From assembly GCF_016807185.1 (NCBI RefSeq), contig NZ_JAEVYN010000002.1, positions 1,959,367 through 2,023,366 on the forward strand: a DNA stretch of 64,000 bases, read 5' to 3'. Source of the stretch: Leptolyngbya sp. Cla-17. GTDB lineage: Bacteria; Cyanobacteriota; Cyanobacteriia; Leptolyngbyales; Leptolyngbyaceae. The position numbers and the translations under genes are program-made. Numbering within the stretch: position 1 is the first letter of the stretch; every line of letters starts with the position of its first letter. Positions 19,201 to 27,846 of this stretch are shown here, in pieces. Below the pieces are notes generated by a model. It was not told where the DNA came from, made no database searches, and saw only the letters and a list, made by a program, of their open reading frames with translations.

Positions 19201-19972
19201 GGTTTCGTCGGCTACCTTCAATGCCAACGGCACCCATTTGGCGACCACTAGCTCCGATCACTGTATCCGTTTGTGGGATAGCGCCACAGGACACTGCATC
19301 GCGATACTCGATTGCCACAGTAGCTATGGGTTTTCGGTTGCCTTTAGCCCCTGCGATCGCGTGCTTGCCAGCGGTGATGATGACTGCACGGTCAAACTTT
19401 GGGATATCCACACGGGCACCTGTCTGCGTCAGCTAACCGGACACACCTCCCGCATTCGTTCCGTTGCTTTTACAACCGATGGAATGCTGATTAGCGGCAG
19501 CGCCGATCGCACCATCAAAACTTGGGATTGGCAAACCGGAGCCTGCCTCAAGACTTTAACCGGACACACCGCGCCAATTGAATCCATCGCGATTTGCCCA
19601 ACTTCTTCACCCACCACCCAAAGCGCTCAGCCTGAAAAAGCAGATGTGCTAGCGAGTTCAGGGGTGGATGGCACCGTGCGTCTGTGGAATTTGGCAACGG
19701 GTGACTGTTTCCAAGTGTGGCAAGGGCACGATCGCCGCGTTTGGTCTGTTGCCTTCGCCCCCGACGGTAAAATCCTGGCTAGCAGCAGTGAGGATGAAAC
19801 CATTCGACTTTGGAATGCTGAAACCGGTGACTGTGCGGGCATCCTCCGCAGTCCCCGACCTTATGAAGCCATGAATATTGCTGGCGTGACCGGACTGACC
19901 GTTGCCCAACTATCCACATTGAAAACCTTGGGAGCTGTGGAATTGAAGCCAGAATTCGCCATTGATTCTTAA
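16256..19972 (+). CDS. NB-ARC (STAND) NTPase with C-terminal WD40 double propeller
   Basis: From ATG 16256 the protein has about 1238 residues. Residues 1-85 (MTIEEALTILDDVLGQTTL...) form the helical, HTH-like N-terminal domain common on cyanobacterial STAND proteins. The NB-ARC domain follows: P-loop GMGGMGKTA (about 138-146), LLILDNAE (Walker B, about 214), CILLTSREKP and GNPLALKIVA. From about residue 587 to 1190 there are 14 WD40 repeats, each with a SVAF/SPDG strand and LWD/LWN end, enough for two seven-bladed propellers. Such proteins are thought to be ligand-triggered oligomerising switches in signalling, conflict or differentiation. There is no recognisable effector domain here, so output is unknown. 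An upstream in-frame start at 16091 is possible but looks non-coding. An ABC-F gene follows after 57 bases. Confidence 0.92.
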   Translation: MTIEEALTILDDVLGQTTLNDTQELVFRHAWDDWTYERMAEQFGYTPDHIKNVGAQLWGSLSDLTGIKITKRNLQAVLRRWAEHHCPATGLFHSAAPNPHQDWGEAPDSTRFTGRTQELATLERWIVDERCRLVSLMGMGGMGKTALAVKLAQTVQHQFEYVVWRSLQNAPAAEALVADWIQFLSHGQETQATLPADLNGRILRLMDYLRQHRCLLILDNAESVLPCQDPQRLSDEGYTTLLKRLSDLTHESCILLTSREKPEAIAWNEGITLPVRSFPLGGLNEIDGKTLFARKGEFQATEADWQHLVQHYGGNPLALKIVAAAIQELFNSNVSDFLTILGTFVFDDIRDLIDRQFNCLSSLEQEVMYWLAINREITSFTELRDDLLSPLAKQKLPSTLRSLKHRFFIEATADGFTLQPVVMEYITGRLIEQVCQELNSHVLFNSNLSITQDFPLSPCPPSPGSPRPLPLLHSHALLKAEAKDYLRESQTRLILNPITSRLVALRSPKEITECTQALLADLRSQPQLAAGYATGTIINLLNHLKLELNDFDFSNLTIRQAYLQEVELHHINFANVHFVRSVFNESLGNVWSVAFSPDGTLLAVSDSAGEIHLWRMDDGKKIVTFRGHTNWICSVAFSPNGKLLASSSADGTLKLWELATGYCLKTLEGQTDWILSVAFSPDGAVLASSGVDSESIRLWSVTTGDCLKTLQGHAHWICTIAFSPTQSIIASGSDDCTIKLWNVNTGECLNTLKGHTSNVRSVAFSLNGSLLVSGSDDCALKLWDAETGECLNTFNGHTNNVRSVSFSPSGKTVISASEDHTLKLWDVATGQCLRTFYGHTAHVRSVAFAPNPQHFDRDHSDSEGLDGLIASGGADQTVRFWDSRTGQCLKTIQGYASFMLDVAFSPTDPLLASSSADHTIKLWNLQTRRCVNILRGHRQWVWSVSFSPNGKLLASTSFDHTVKLWDVATGTCLQTLIGHTHWVSSATFNANGTHLATTSSDHCIRLWDSATGHCIAILDCHSSYGFSVAFSPCDRVLASGDDDCTVKLWDIHTGTCLRQLTGHTSRIRSVAFTTDGMLISGSADRTIKTWDWQTGACLKTLTGHTAPIESIAICPTSSPTTQSAQPEKADVLASSGVDGTVRLWNLATGDCFQVWQGHDRRVWSVAFAPDGKILASSSEDETIRLWNAETGDCAGILRSPRPYEAMNIAGVTGLTVAQLSTLKTLGAVELKPEFAIDS

Positions 19973-20029
19973 TATTTGTTAAAGTCATCCCAGTGCCTTA
20001 ATCCTTCATCCTCACCCCGGAGACTCTTA

Positions 20030-21739
20030 ATGCTGCGCCTGGAACATATTTGTAAGATTTACCCCACGGGTGAAGTCCTGAAAGACGTTAATTGGGAAGT
20101 GAAAGGGGGCGATCGCATTGGGCTAGTGGGTGTGAACGGGGCAGGCAAATCCACCCAGTTAAAAATCATTGCTGGCGAGATTGAACCCACCAGCGGCGAG
20201 GTAATTCGTCCCAATAGTTTGCGAATTGCCTACCTCAGCCAAGAATTTGACGTAGACCCAACGCGCACCGTTCGGGAAGAACTCTGGCGAGCATTCAAAG
20301 AAGCGAATGATGTGCATGAGGCGCTAACTGAAGTGCATCGTCAAATGGAAACCGCTAACCCAGAGCAGCTAGACAAGTTGATCCACGAAATGGATCGGTT
20401 TCAGCGTCAGTTTGAAGGGCTAGATGGCTATGGTTTGGAGGCACGGATTGAAAAGCTGCTGCCAGAAGTCGGTTTTGAGGCGGAAGATGGCGATCGCTTG
20501 GTGAGCGCCTTTAGCGGCGGTTGGCAAATGCGGATGGGTTTGGGCAAAATTTTGCTGCAACAGCCCGATTTGCTGCTGTTGGATGAACCGACAAACCATT
20601 TGGATTTAGAAACTATTGAGTGGCTGGAAATTTATCTACGCGGCATTAATACGCCGATGGTGATTGTTTCTCATGACCGCGAATTTCTGGATCGCCTCTG
20701 CACCCAAATTGTAGAAACCGAGCGCGGTGTGTCCACTACTTACCTGGGTAACTATTCTGCCTACCTGCTACAAAAAGAAGAGGCTAAATTATCGCAGCTT
20801 GCTGCTTATGAAGGGCAGCAAAAAGAACTGGAAAAACAGCAGGCATTTGTCGATCGCTTCCGTGCCAGCGCCACTCGCAGCACCCAGGCAAAAAGCCGCG
20901 AAAAACAACTGGATAAAATCGAACGGATCGAAGCCCCCGATGCGGGAGTTCGGACGCTGAAATTCCGCTTTCCGCCAGCACCCCGTAGCGGTCGAGAGGT
21001 GGTAATCATCAAAGATATGACCCATAGCTACGGCGAAAAGATCCTATTTTTGGGAGCCGATTTGCTGATTGAACGGGGCGATCGCATTGCCATTCTCGGA
21101 CCCAACGGCGCAGGCAAATCGACTCTGCTGCATCTGCTCATGGGCATGGAAAAACCTACCGACGGCACGATCGAATTCGGTCAGCACAGCGTCATTCCGG
21201 GCTACTTCGAGCAAAACCAAGCAGAAGCGCTAGATTTGCACAGAACCGTGATTGAAACGATTCACGATGAAGTTCCCGATTGGACAAATGAAGAAGTTCG
21301 GACGCTGCTCGGTAGCTTTCTGTTCACAGGCTCAACTGTGTTTAAGAAGGTGGAAGCTCTCAGCGGTGGCGAAAAAGCCCGCTTAGCCCTAGCAAAGATG
21401 CTGCTGCAACCCGTCAACCTGTTGATTTTGGATGAGCCGACGAATCACTTGGATATTCCCGCTAAGGAAATGCTGGAAACCGCCCTGCAAAACTACGACG
21501 GCACCGCTATTCTCATCTCCCACGATCGCTACTTCATCTCTCAAGTCGCCAACAAAATCGTGGACATTCACGAAGGACAACTCCGCCTATTCCGCGGCGA
21601 TTATCACTACTACCTGGATAAAGTGGCGGTGGAAAAAGAACAGGCCAAATTAGAAGCGATCGAAGCCGATAAAGTTGCAAAAGCGGAAGCCAAACGCAAT
21701 AAGCAAAAAGAGAAATCTAAAAAAACCGCGAAAACATAA
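20030..21739 (+). CDS. ABC-F family ATP-binding protein
   Basis: A soluble protein of 569 residues with two ABC domains and no membrane segment, which is the ABC-F pattern (translation factors and antibiotic-resistance proteins acting on the ribosome). Walker A motifs GVNGAGKST and GPNGAGKST, signatures FSGGW and LSGGEKARL, and the two LLLDEPTNHLD / LILDEPTNHLD Walker B segments are all visible. The linker between domains (about residues 240-320) is charged and helical, as in ABC-F factors. The C terminus is a Lys/Glu/Ala-rich helix. Which ABC-F subfamily it belongs to (EttA, Uup, YdiF-like) cannot be settled by eye. Confidence 0.92.
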   Translation: MLRLEHICKIYPTGEVLKDVNWEVKGGDRIGLVGVNGAGKSTQLKIIAGEIEPTSGEVIRPNSLRIAYLSQEFDVDPTRTVREELWRAFKEANDVHEALTEVHRQMETANPEQLDKLIHEMDRFQRQFEGLDGYGLEARIEKLLPEVGFEAEDGDRLVSAFSGGWQMRMGLGKILLQQPDLLLLDEPTNHLDLETIEWLEIYLRGINTPMVIVSHDREFLDRLCTQIVETERGVSTTYLGNYSAYLLQKEEAKLSQLAAYEGQQKELEKQQAFVDRFRASATRSTQAKSREKQLDKIERIEAPDAGVRTLKFRFPPAPRSGREVVIIKDMTHSYGEKILFLGADLLIERGDRIAILGPNGAGKSTLLHLLMGMEKPTDGTIEFGQHSVIPGYFEQNQAEALDLHRTVIETIHDEVPDWTNEEVRTLLGSFLFTGSTVFKKVEALSGGEKARLALAKMLLQPVNLLILDEPTNHLDIPAKEMLETALQNYDGTAILISHDRYFISQVANKIVDIHEGQLRLFRGDYHYYLDKVAVEKEQAKLEAIEADKVAKAEAKRNKQKEKSKKTAKT

Positions 21740-22258
21740 CGAGTTCAAACAACCCCTGTGCGCCCTAGTAAAGTGGTGGGGATGAAAAAATCTACGTGAC
21801 TGACAAGGAAAGTTTTGGTAGGAGGGATAGCTGCTCTAGCAATTGGTGGAGCAGCGATCGCCCTCGTTTATGGCGTTCAGTCAGGGAATGTGAAGGCTGG
21901 AATCGGGGCGGATGAAACCATCACCAAAAGCGAAAAAAGGGATAAGCAGGGCAATATCACTGAAACAACTACAACGACCACGTTTCAAGATGCAAAGACT
22001 CTATGGGACTGGCTGAGTTTGTTGGGTGTTCCATTCTCACTCGCAATCTTGGGATATGTGCTGCAACAGCTTCAGCAAGCCCGTGCTGAGCAGCAAGCAA
22101 AGGCAGAAAAGGAGATTGCCAATCAACGGGTAAAGGTAGAAAAGGAGATTGCCGAATCAAACCAACGCGAGGAAGCCTTACAAAATTACTTGGATCGGCT
22201 ATCTGAGCTGTTAATTGATAAAAATGTGATTGCAGTAGCACCCAAGCTTCAGCATTTA

Positions 22259-23223
22259 TAGCTATTGCCAGGACCAATAGGACATAGACTGAGAGGTATC
22301 CCCAATCCTACGAGGGTGAGTGCATCTATGGCAAAAGCATACAGTTACGACTTGCGACAAAAGGTGATCAATGCCATCCAATTAGACGGCATGAAGCAGA
22401 GTGAAGCCGCCCAAGTGTTTCAACTCAGTCGCAACACGATCAATCTATGGCTGAAGCGACAGAAGGAAACTGGAGACTACCAAGCCAAAACAACTCGTCC
22501 CCATCGAACCACCAGCAAAATCACCGATTGGGACAAGTTTGCCAAATTTGCCAAGCAGCATGGGGGCACAACCCAAGCGCAAATGGTCGAGTTGTGGCAA
22601 GACCAACTCAGTGTTCGCACAATTTCCAGGGCGTTACACAAACTGGGCTTGAGTCGAAAAAAAAGACCTATGGCTACCTTGAACGCGATGAGCACAAACG
22701 AGCAGAGTTCCTAGAGCAGCTAGCCAAAGTGTCTTTATCCGACCGGGTGTACATCGATGAATCGGGAATGGATGAGCGAGAGGATTATGGATATGGTTGG
22801 TGTGAACCCGGTGTGCGATTTGAAGCACTCAAGTCAGGGCGACGGGTTCAACGAATCAATATGATTGCGGCTTACTGTGAGCACCAACTGAGTGCTGCTT
22901 TTACCGTGAACGGCTCTTGTAATCGAGTCGTGTTTGAAATCTGGCTAGAAACGTGTTTGCTGCCAACGCTTAAGCCTGGGAAGGTTTTGATTCTCGACAA
23001 TGCCACGTTTCATCATGGGGGACGGGTTGCTCAATTGGTGGAGTCGGTAGGGTGTCGGTTGTTATATTTACCCGCTTATTCTCCAGATTTCAATCGGATT
23101 GAAAAGTGTTGGGCCTGGCTGAAAAGTCGTATTCGCAACAGCTTGTCTAGCTTTAGTTCTTTACGGCAAGCAATGGAGTCGGTCCTGAAAGATGCTGTGT
23201 CCTAACACTGTTGTCTGTAGCTA
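22259..23223 (+). mobile_element. IS630-family (ISY100-like) insertion sequence, 965 bp
   Basis: Ends are TAGCTA... on the left (22259) and ...TAGCTA on the right (23223), each flanked by a TA target duplication (22257-22258 and 23224-23225). Terminal inverted repeats share TAGCTA and an inner AGGACA.AG block over about 32 bases. The element has a two-frame transposase joined at an A8 run, as in the Tc1/mariner-like branch of IS630. It interrupts the pentapeptide gene. Confidence 0.88.
22328..23205 (+). CDS. IS630-family transposase made by -1 frameshift
   Basis: The first frame starts at ATG 22328 (MAKAYSYDLRQKVINAIQLDG) and carries the paired helix-turn-helix DNA-binding half. At the A8 run 22657-22664 a -1 slip moves to the frame reading KKTYGYLERDEHKRAEFLEQLA, which contains the catalytic half: VYIDESGMDE, VLILDNATFHHGG and FNRIEKCWAWLKSRIR, matching the DDE pattern. 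Without slippage the first frame ends at 22714. A -1 slip at an A run is the known expression mode for several IS630-type elements, so this copy may be active. Confidence 0.85.
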
Positions 23224-23606
23224 TACAAGATTTTATTGATGACCAACAAGATCTTGTAGACAAATCCAACAAATTACAGGATGTAGCAATTGAAAATGTC
23301 GAGTTAATAAATGCGGCAAAAGATGTGATTCGAGCCAGAACATTATCTATCTTAAGAAGACTTGGACAAGATGGCTATCGTAAGGGAGATGTCATCCGGT
23401 TCCTGATTGAAGCAGAAGTCATTAGTAAGTTAAAACTCAATCTCAGCGATGCCGACCTTGGCAATGCCGACCTCAGGAATATTCACCTCAAAGACACCAA
23501 TCTCAGTGGTGCTGACTTCAGCAAGGCTAAACTCGTTGGTGCTGACCTCAGCGGTGCCAACCTCAGCCGTGCCTACCTCTATTGTGTACTTCTCAGTAAG
23601 GCTAAC

Positions 23607-23771
23607 CTCAGTGGTGCCAACCTCAGTGGTGCCAACCTCAGTGGTGCCAACCTCAGTGGTGCCAACCTCAGTGGTGCCACTCTCAACGATGCCAATCTCA
23701 GTGGTGCCAACCTCAGTGGTGCCAACCTCAGTGGTGCCAACCTCAGTGGTGCCAACCTCAGTGGTGCTATC
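23607..23771 (+). repeat. 15-bp coding minisatellite (ANLSG pentapeptides)
   Basis: Eight exact copies of CTCAGTGGTGCCAAC occur in two runs of four (23607-23666 and 23697-23756), separated by two diverged units and followed by another diverged one. Each unit encodes one pentapeptide of the right-handed beta helix. Exact identity at third codon positions points to recent expansion by slippage. Confidence 0.85.
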
Positions 23772-23996
23772 AACTGGTTTTGGACTGAAAAGCAGTTTGT
23801 CGCGCAGTTTGTCGCAGCTAAACTTTGCAAAACTACGTTGCCAAAAGGGTGCGATTTAAACTCAAACCGAGATTGTAAAGCACTGGGCATTTCACTCGAC
23901 CCACCTGCAACAGACTCACCTGAGTAGTTCATTCTTTTGACTGTGGACGGCTCAAATTCATCAAATTGCCCACCAATATCATCACATCGCCATAAA

Positions 23997-24038
23997 AAAG
24001 CGATCGCGGTTTGAGAACTCTCAAACCGCGATCGCTTT
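23997..24038. terminator. Bidirectional hairpin with HIP1 in each arm
   Basis: Arms at 23997-24015 and 24020-24038 are exact complements over 19 bases (AAAGCGATCGCGGTTTGAG) with a 4-base loop. A run of A before the first arm and TTT after the second give weak U tracts in both directions. It lies between convergent genes ending at 23927 and 24091. Confidence 0.78.
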
Positions 24039-24090
24039 CACTATTTTGAACCGGATGAATTATGGAGCCGGGGAAAGTAGGTGCTTGAGT

Positions 24091-24720
24091 TTAAGCTTTC
24101 ACCGCAGCACGGCGACGGCGATAAGCCGATAAGCCTGCTCCAGCGATCGCCAAACCTGCCATTGTGCTAGGTTCAGGAGCCGCCGCAGAGTTTCCGGCGG
24201 AAACGCCTTCTGTGAAGTAAACGCTGATGTGAGAGACATCTTTGGTCTTATTGATATTACTAAAGAGAAGATTTTCAAAGGGTGAAGTCCAAGTACCAGA
24301 GGTGACTCCCTTCTCCAGTTGATAGCCGACTAAAGAGGTGCCTTCTCCACTTTTGAAGACTAGCATCACGTTCTGCCAAGTGGGTTGCAGGGTTTGAGCG
24401 ATGTTCCAGAGTCCCTTTTGCCCAGATTCAGTACCGTTATAACCAGCAGTTTCACCAATCTTGCCGCCAAAATTCCAATTGGTGAGTCCAAAAAATCCTT
24501 CTTGGTTAACAGTAAGCGGCTTGTTCGAAGAAACAGAGTCCTGATTTGCTGTATCGCTGTATTGACACCCAGAAGATCCAGACACGTTATCAGCAGTGCC
24601 AGAAGGGCAACTAAAGGTTGCTGCATGAACGGGAGCCGTGGCAACAATGCTAGCAGCGATCGCAGATCCAATAGCGGCGAAAGCAGTTGCAGAAGAGGTA
24701 AAGGAGAGAGTACGTTTCAT
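24091..24720 (-). CDS. PEP-CTERM sorting-domain protein
   Basis: The 209-residue exported protein has a signal peptide (residues 1-34, ending VHAATFS), a mature region with a CPSG...GCQY cysteine pair and beta-rich sequence, and a C-terminal sorting signal: APEPSTMAGLAIAGAGLSAYRRRRAA. That is the PEP motif, a short hydrophobic helix and a basic tail, which are recognised by exosortase in exopolysaccharide-producing bacteria. The mature domain is not otherwise recognised. The exosortase gene is not in this window. The gene ends at a strong convergent hairpin. Confidence 0.88.
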   Translation of the reverse strand: MKRTLSFTSSATAFAAIGSAIAASIVATAPVHAATFSCPSGTADNVSGSSGCQYSDTANQDSVSSNKPLTVNQEGFFGLTNWNFGGKIGETAGYNGTESGQKGLWNIAQTLQPTWQNVMLVFKSGEGTSLVGYQLEKGVTSGTWTSPFENLLFSNINKTKDVSHISVYFTEGVSAGNSAAAPEPSTMAGLAIAGAGLSAYRRRRAAVKA

Positions 24721-25306
24721 AGTTAGCCTTATGGTTGTGTGAGGTGAAAGAACTGTGGCAGATGTAATCTTGTTGTTAGTAGATTCAGCCCTTCTTGTAA
24801 CCTAAGCTACCAACTTTCTTTGAAGTACACTACAGAAACTCCACGGATCTAAGAACTCTTTATCAATTCTGCCTGCCCTTTAAAGCGATGGAAAACCACT
24901 GACTTCAAAGACGATCTCATTGTTTCCCCGTGTATTTGTACGTAGGAGACCCAGTGTAATTACTAACGTTATCTACACGACAGCGACTTTGTAAAAGCAA
25001 AAGAGTAAAAGTCTAAATTGGTTATCAAGGTTAATCTTCTGGTTTGAATCAATAGAAACCGCGCTTTTGAGATTCGTTGCGATTTAATTGGCGTTCCTAG
25101 AAAAATGCGCCGTTTTAGAAAGCATCGGCTACGCTAGTCTGCGTGAATCCATGCAACTATTTGAGTCGCGAAAGCAATGCGGTATTCTGTGAATAATCTC
25201 TTCAATGTACTGGATGACAGTCGCTCAATGCCTAGCTCTGCCTAAGTTGAGGCTAGCTTCAGTTGTTCATCTAGTTTGCGTTTGTACATCGGGTTGTTGA
25301 GGCGAA
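24721..25306. other. 586-base divergent intergenic region
   Basis: Separates the PEP-CTERM gene from the polysaccharide deacetylase gene. It is AT-rich, holds promoters for both by position, and contains no ORF, tRNA or strong hairpin that I could support. Confidence 0.4.
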
Positions 25307-26662
25307 ATGGCATATTCATCCACGTATTCATCAAGTCAGCATTCACCAAGTAACTATCAGTCGGCTCACCATCAGCCCTCCGTTTTAGAGTTGGCTCAGC
25401 GCGGAAACTTTCGGGCGATCGCCCACTGGCTCAACAGCATTTTGGTCTCTCAAGGCATTCACGTCCAGGCAGAAGCGCCCCGTGCAGGTTGCCTCAAAAT
25501 CATGGTCAATCTTCAGCCCACTAGCCGCTCAGCGCGATCGCCAAAAGCCCGCAAGCGGTTAGTCCGGCATATTTGCTACCGTCTGTGGACTTTAAACTCC
25601 GCTGAAATTCGAGAAGTGCGGATTTTGGGGCGCATGGCGGGACAGCGGGATATTTTGTGGCGGCAATCGGTGCGACTGAGCGCAACTGCCACCCCAGGCA
25701 TCAATCGGCTCCGCAAAGCAGGTCAAGTTGCAAAAAGCCCTGCTCAGAAACGCTTTCAGCTTTTACGATCGTTTTTGGTGAACCGCTTCGCGCTGGCAGG
25801 ATTCATTTTTTGCTACTGGCTGATGTATCTGGATGCCACCGGACGTCAGGCTGACCAACCCACGATCGCTACAACTCCAACAACCACAGATCTGCCATCT
25901 GCCCAACCCGCGATCGCACTCGCGCCCCAAAAGCCCCAAACTCTCGACTTTGCAGTGCCGCGTCAATTCAGCGGGCAGATTATTCATGAAGCCACGCCGC
26001 CAGCAGGCGCAGAAAAAGTGATTGCGCTGACGTTTGATGATGGTCCCTGGGAAAATACCACCGAACAAGTTTTGAGTATTCTCAAGCAGAACGATATCAA
26101 AGCTACGTTTTACATGGTCGGTCAAGCGGTACAAAAGCATCCAGAACTTGCCAAAAAAGTTGTCGAAGCTGGCCACGCGATCGGCAATCACACTTGGCGG
26201 CATCTGATGGATGATATGGATGAATTAACCGCTGCCGAAGAAATGGGCAATGCAGCCCGCTTGATTTACGAAACAACCGGAGTGCGAACGGCATTAATGC
26301 GTCCACCGGGGGGTAATCTCACTGGCTCACTGGTGCCCTATTCTCAGAAAAAAGGCTATTCAATTAATATGTGGTCAGCCGATTCCAGCGATTACTACCT
26401 CTCTACACCGCTGATTATCGATAATGTGCTGGCGAATGCGAAACCGGGCGGCATTGTGTTGATGCATGATGGTGGCGGCGATCGCAGTCAAACTGTAGAA
26501 GCCCTACCTCAAATTATTTCTAGTCTGCAAAAACAAGGCTATAAATTTGTCACCGTGCCAGAACTGATGCAGCTTCAGGCAAAATGGCAAACGATGACAA
26601 CTCCAACGCGAATTCAAGAAGTTCCCGTCACCCCATTGCCGATGGCAACTCCTTCTACTTAA
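25307..26662 (+). CDS. Membrane-anchored polysaccharide deacetylase (NodB domain, CE4)
   Basis: The 451-residue protein has an N-terminal domain of about 110 residues common on cyanobacterial deacetylases, a transmembrane segment at about 164-178 (FALAGFIFCYWLMYL), a Pro/Thr/Ala-rich linker, and a NodB domain at about 235-440. CE4 motifs are present: TFDDG (metal-binding aspartate and catalytic base), HTWRH (metal histidines), RPPGG, and LMHDGG. It should remove N-acetyl groups from peptidoglycan or an exopolysaccharide in the periplasm. The following M23 peptidase points to cell-wall remodelling. Confidence 0.9.
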   Translation: MAYSSTYSSSQHSPSNYQSAHHQPSVLELAQRGNFRAIAHWLNSILVSQGIHVQAEAPRAGCLKIMVNLQPTSRSARSPKARKRLVRHICYRLWTLNSAEIREVRILGRMAGQRDILWRQSVRLSATATPGINRLRKAGQVAKSPAQKRFQLLRSFLVNRFALAGFIFCYWLMYLDATGRQADQPTIATTPTTTDLPSAQPAIALAPQKPQTLDFAVPRQFSGQIIHEATPPAGAEKVIALTFDDGPWENTTEQVLSILKQNDIKATFYMVGQAVQKHPELAKKVVEAGHAIGNHTWRHLMDDMDELTAAEEMGNAARLIYETTGVRTALMRPPGGNLTGSLVPYSQKKGYSINMWSADSSDYYLSTPLIIDNVLANAKPGGIVLMHDGGGDRSQTVEALPQIISSLQKQGYKFVTVPELMQLQAKWQTMTTPTRIQEVPVTPLPMATPST

Positions 26663-26771
26663 ACCACTTGTTTTGTTTTTGGTTCATTTGTACTATACTT
26701 GCAGAGCGTTTGGTTACGGCTTTTTTTAAGTGCGCGATCGGCGTGAATGTAATGCTTACAAAGCTGAACCT

Positions 26772-27614
26772 ATGAAGTTCAAGTATCTGTTTTTGAGCAT
26801 CGGTGCTCTGTTGATGATTCTCATTGGGTCGCACTGGAGCGTCAGTAGCAAACCTCAAAATTGGATGTGGCAACTGGCTCCTAAAATTGCCAACTACAAA
26901 CCAGATCCCAACGACACCAAGTTTTACTATCCCTTGCCAGAAGTGGTGGAAGTGACCAGTCCTTTTGGTTGGCGAACTCATCCTATTTATGGCGATCGCC
27001 GCCTTCATTCCGGTGAAGATCTAGGCGCACCTGAAGGACTGCCTGTTTTGTCTGCCCACTCAGGCTACGTCCGTTATGCCGATTGGGGCGATGGTTACGG
27101 CAACATGATCATCGTCGAATATGCCGACGGCAAATATCAAACCTTATATGCCCACCTATCCGAAATTTCTGTTCAGGAAGGCGAAGCCGTGCAAGCCCGC
27201 CAAGTCATCGGCAAGGTAGGAGCCACAGGTGGGGTAACGGGTGCCCATCTTCACTTTGAGCTATTGAAGAAAGTCGGTGATAGCTTTGAACCCATTGACC
27301 CAACCGCACAGATCAAAGCCGTAGAAGCTTACGTTGCCGTAAAACCGGACGAGCCTGGGCAAAATTCCAGCGACATAGCTCAAACTCAATCAGTCTTACC
27401 ATCATCGCCGCAACCAACCGAAGAGCCACCGATCGCTCTTTCTGATATGCCTACAGACATTCAAACAACTGCTTCATCCAATGAATCTGCATCTATCTAC
27501 GAAGCGCCGGGTCTACAAACCAATTTCACGACTTCCAGCGTTCCTGAAGATAGCAACCCCGTCGCTAGCACAAATGATGTAGTCAGCTTCGATCCAAATT
27601 TGTTTAAGCCGTAA
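26772..27614 (+). CDS. M23-family (LytM-type) metallopeptidase, membrane-anchored
   Basis: From ATG 26772 the protein has about 280 residues: an N-terminal anchor or signal (MKFKYLFLSIGALLMILIGS), then the M23 domain at about residues 55-175 with zinc ligands in HPIYGDRRLHSGEDLG and GAHLHFELL, plus YAHLSE. The C-terminal 100 residues are Ser/Pro/Thr-rich and disordered. It should cleave peptide cross-bridges in peptidoglycan or activate amidases. An upstream in-frame start at 26730 is less likely. It follows the deacetylase by 109 bases on the same strand. Confidence 0.9.
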   Translation: MKFKYLFLSIGALLMILIGSHWSVSSKPQNWMWQLAPKIANYKPDPNDTKFYYPLPEVVEVTSPFGWRTHPIYGDRRLHSGEDLGAPEGLPVLSAHSGYVRYADWGDGYGNMIIVEYADGKYQTLYAHLSEISVQEGEAVQARQVIGKVGATGGVTGAHLHFELLKKVGDSFEPIDPTAQIKAVEAYVAVKPDEPGQNSSDIAQTQSVLPSSPQPTEEPPIALSDMPTDIQTTASSNESASIYEAPGLQTNFTTSSVPEDSNPVASTNDVVSFDPNLFKP

Positions 27615-27754
27615 AGGGAAATCAAGCAGGTCAATAAGCAAAAACCGCTAACTGACGCAGTTTCTCTCAGGTGAAAATTTAAGCACCCCCAAGAAGTTGT
27701 TTCAGTGGAGTAGTTCAGCAAAAAAATAAGTCGTTCAAGGAATCCCCGAAAACG

Positions 27755-27809
27755 GGTGGGTTTCGCCAGCAATACGATTCAACCGCGATCGCTAGCTAAA
27801 ACCCGCCCC
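27755..27809. repeat. Imperfect hairpin, likely dispersed cyanobacterial repeat
   Basis: GGGTGGGTTT at 27755-27764 pairs with AAACCCGCCC at 27800-27809 (one G-T pair) around a 35-base loop holding a HIP1 site. It sits between two convergent genes. The AAACCCGCCCCTAC end resembles a common cyanobacterial intergenic repeat, in my recollection. It could act as a terminator for either gene. Confidence 0.5.
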
Positions 27810-27846
27810 TACCCATCCTGAAACCTAGGCACCGGAAACTTAATCC

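Larger units (their letters stand above)
21782..23927 (+). pseudogene. Pentapeptide-repeat membrane protein gene, broken by a stop codon and an IS
   Basis: ATG 21782 opens MKKST, then a TGA at 21797-21799, then LTRKVLVGGIAALAIGG in the same frame; a Trp codon (TGG) is the likely ancestral state. The frame continues through two membrane segments and a coiled coil to NVIAVAPKLQHL at 22258. There an IS (22259-23223) is inserted. Removing it and one TA joins the frame exactly to QDFIDDQQDLVDK... at 23226, followed by DVIRARTLSILRRLGQDG and RFLIEAEVISKL, then ANLSG pentapeptide repeats to 23927. This domain order matches a common cyanobacterial family. An internal TTG at 21815 could still start translation after the stop. 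Confidence 0.8.

Noticed and set aside
23607..23771. Regular repeats that resemble a CRISPR array
   Set aside because: The period is 15 bases with no spacers, and the units encode pentapeptides in the gene's frame.
23449..23859. Second open frame through the pentapeptide repeats
   Set aside because: It is a frame-shifted reading of the 15-bp repeats, which stay open in several frames because of their periodicity.
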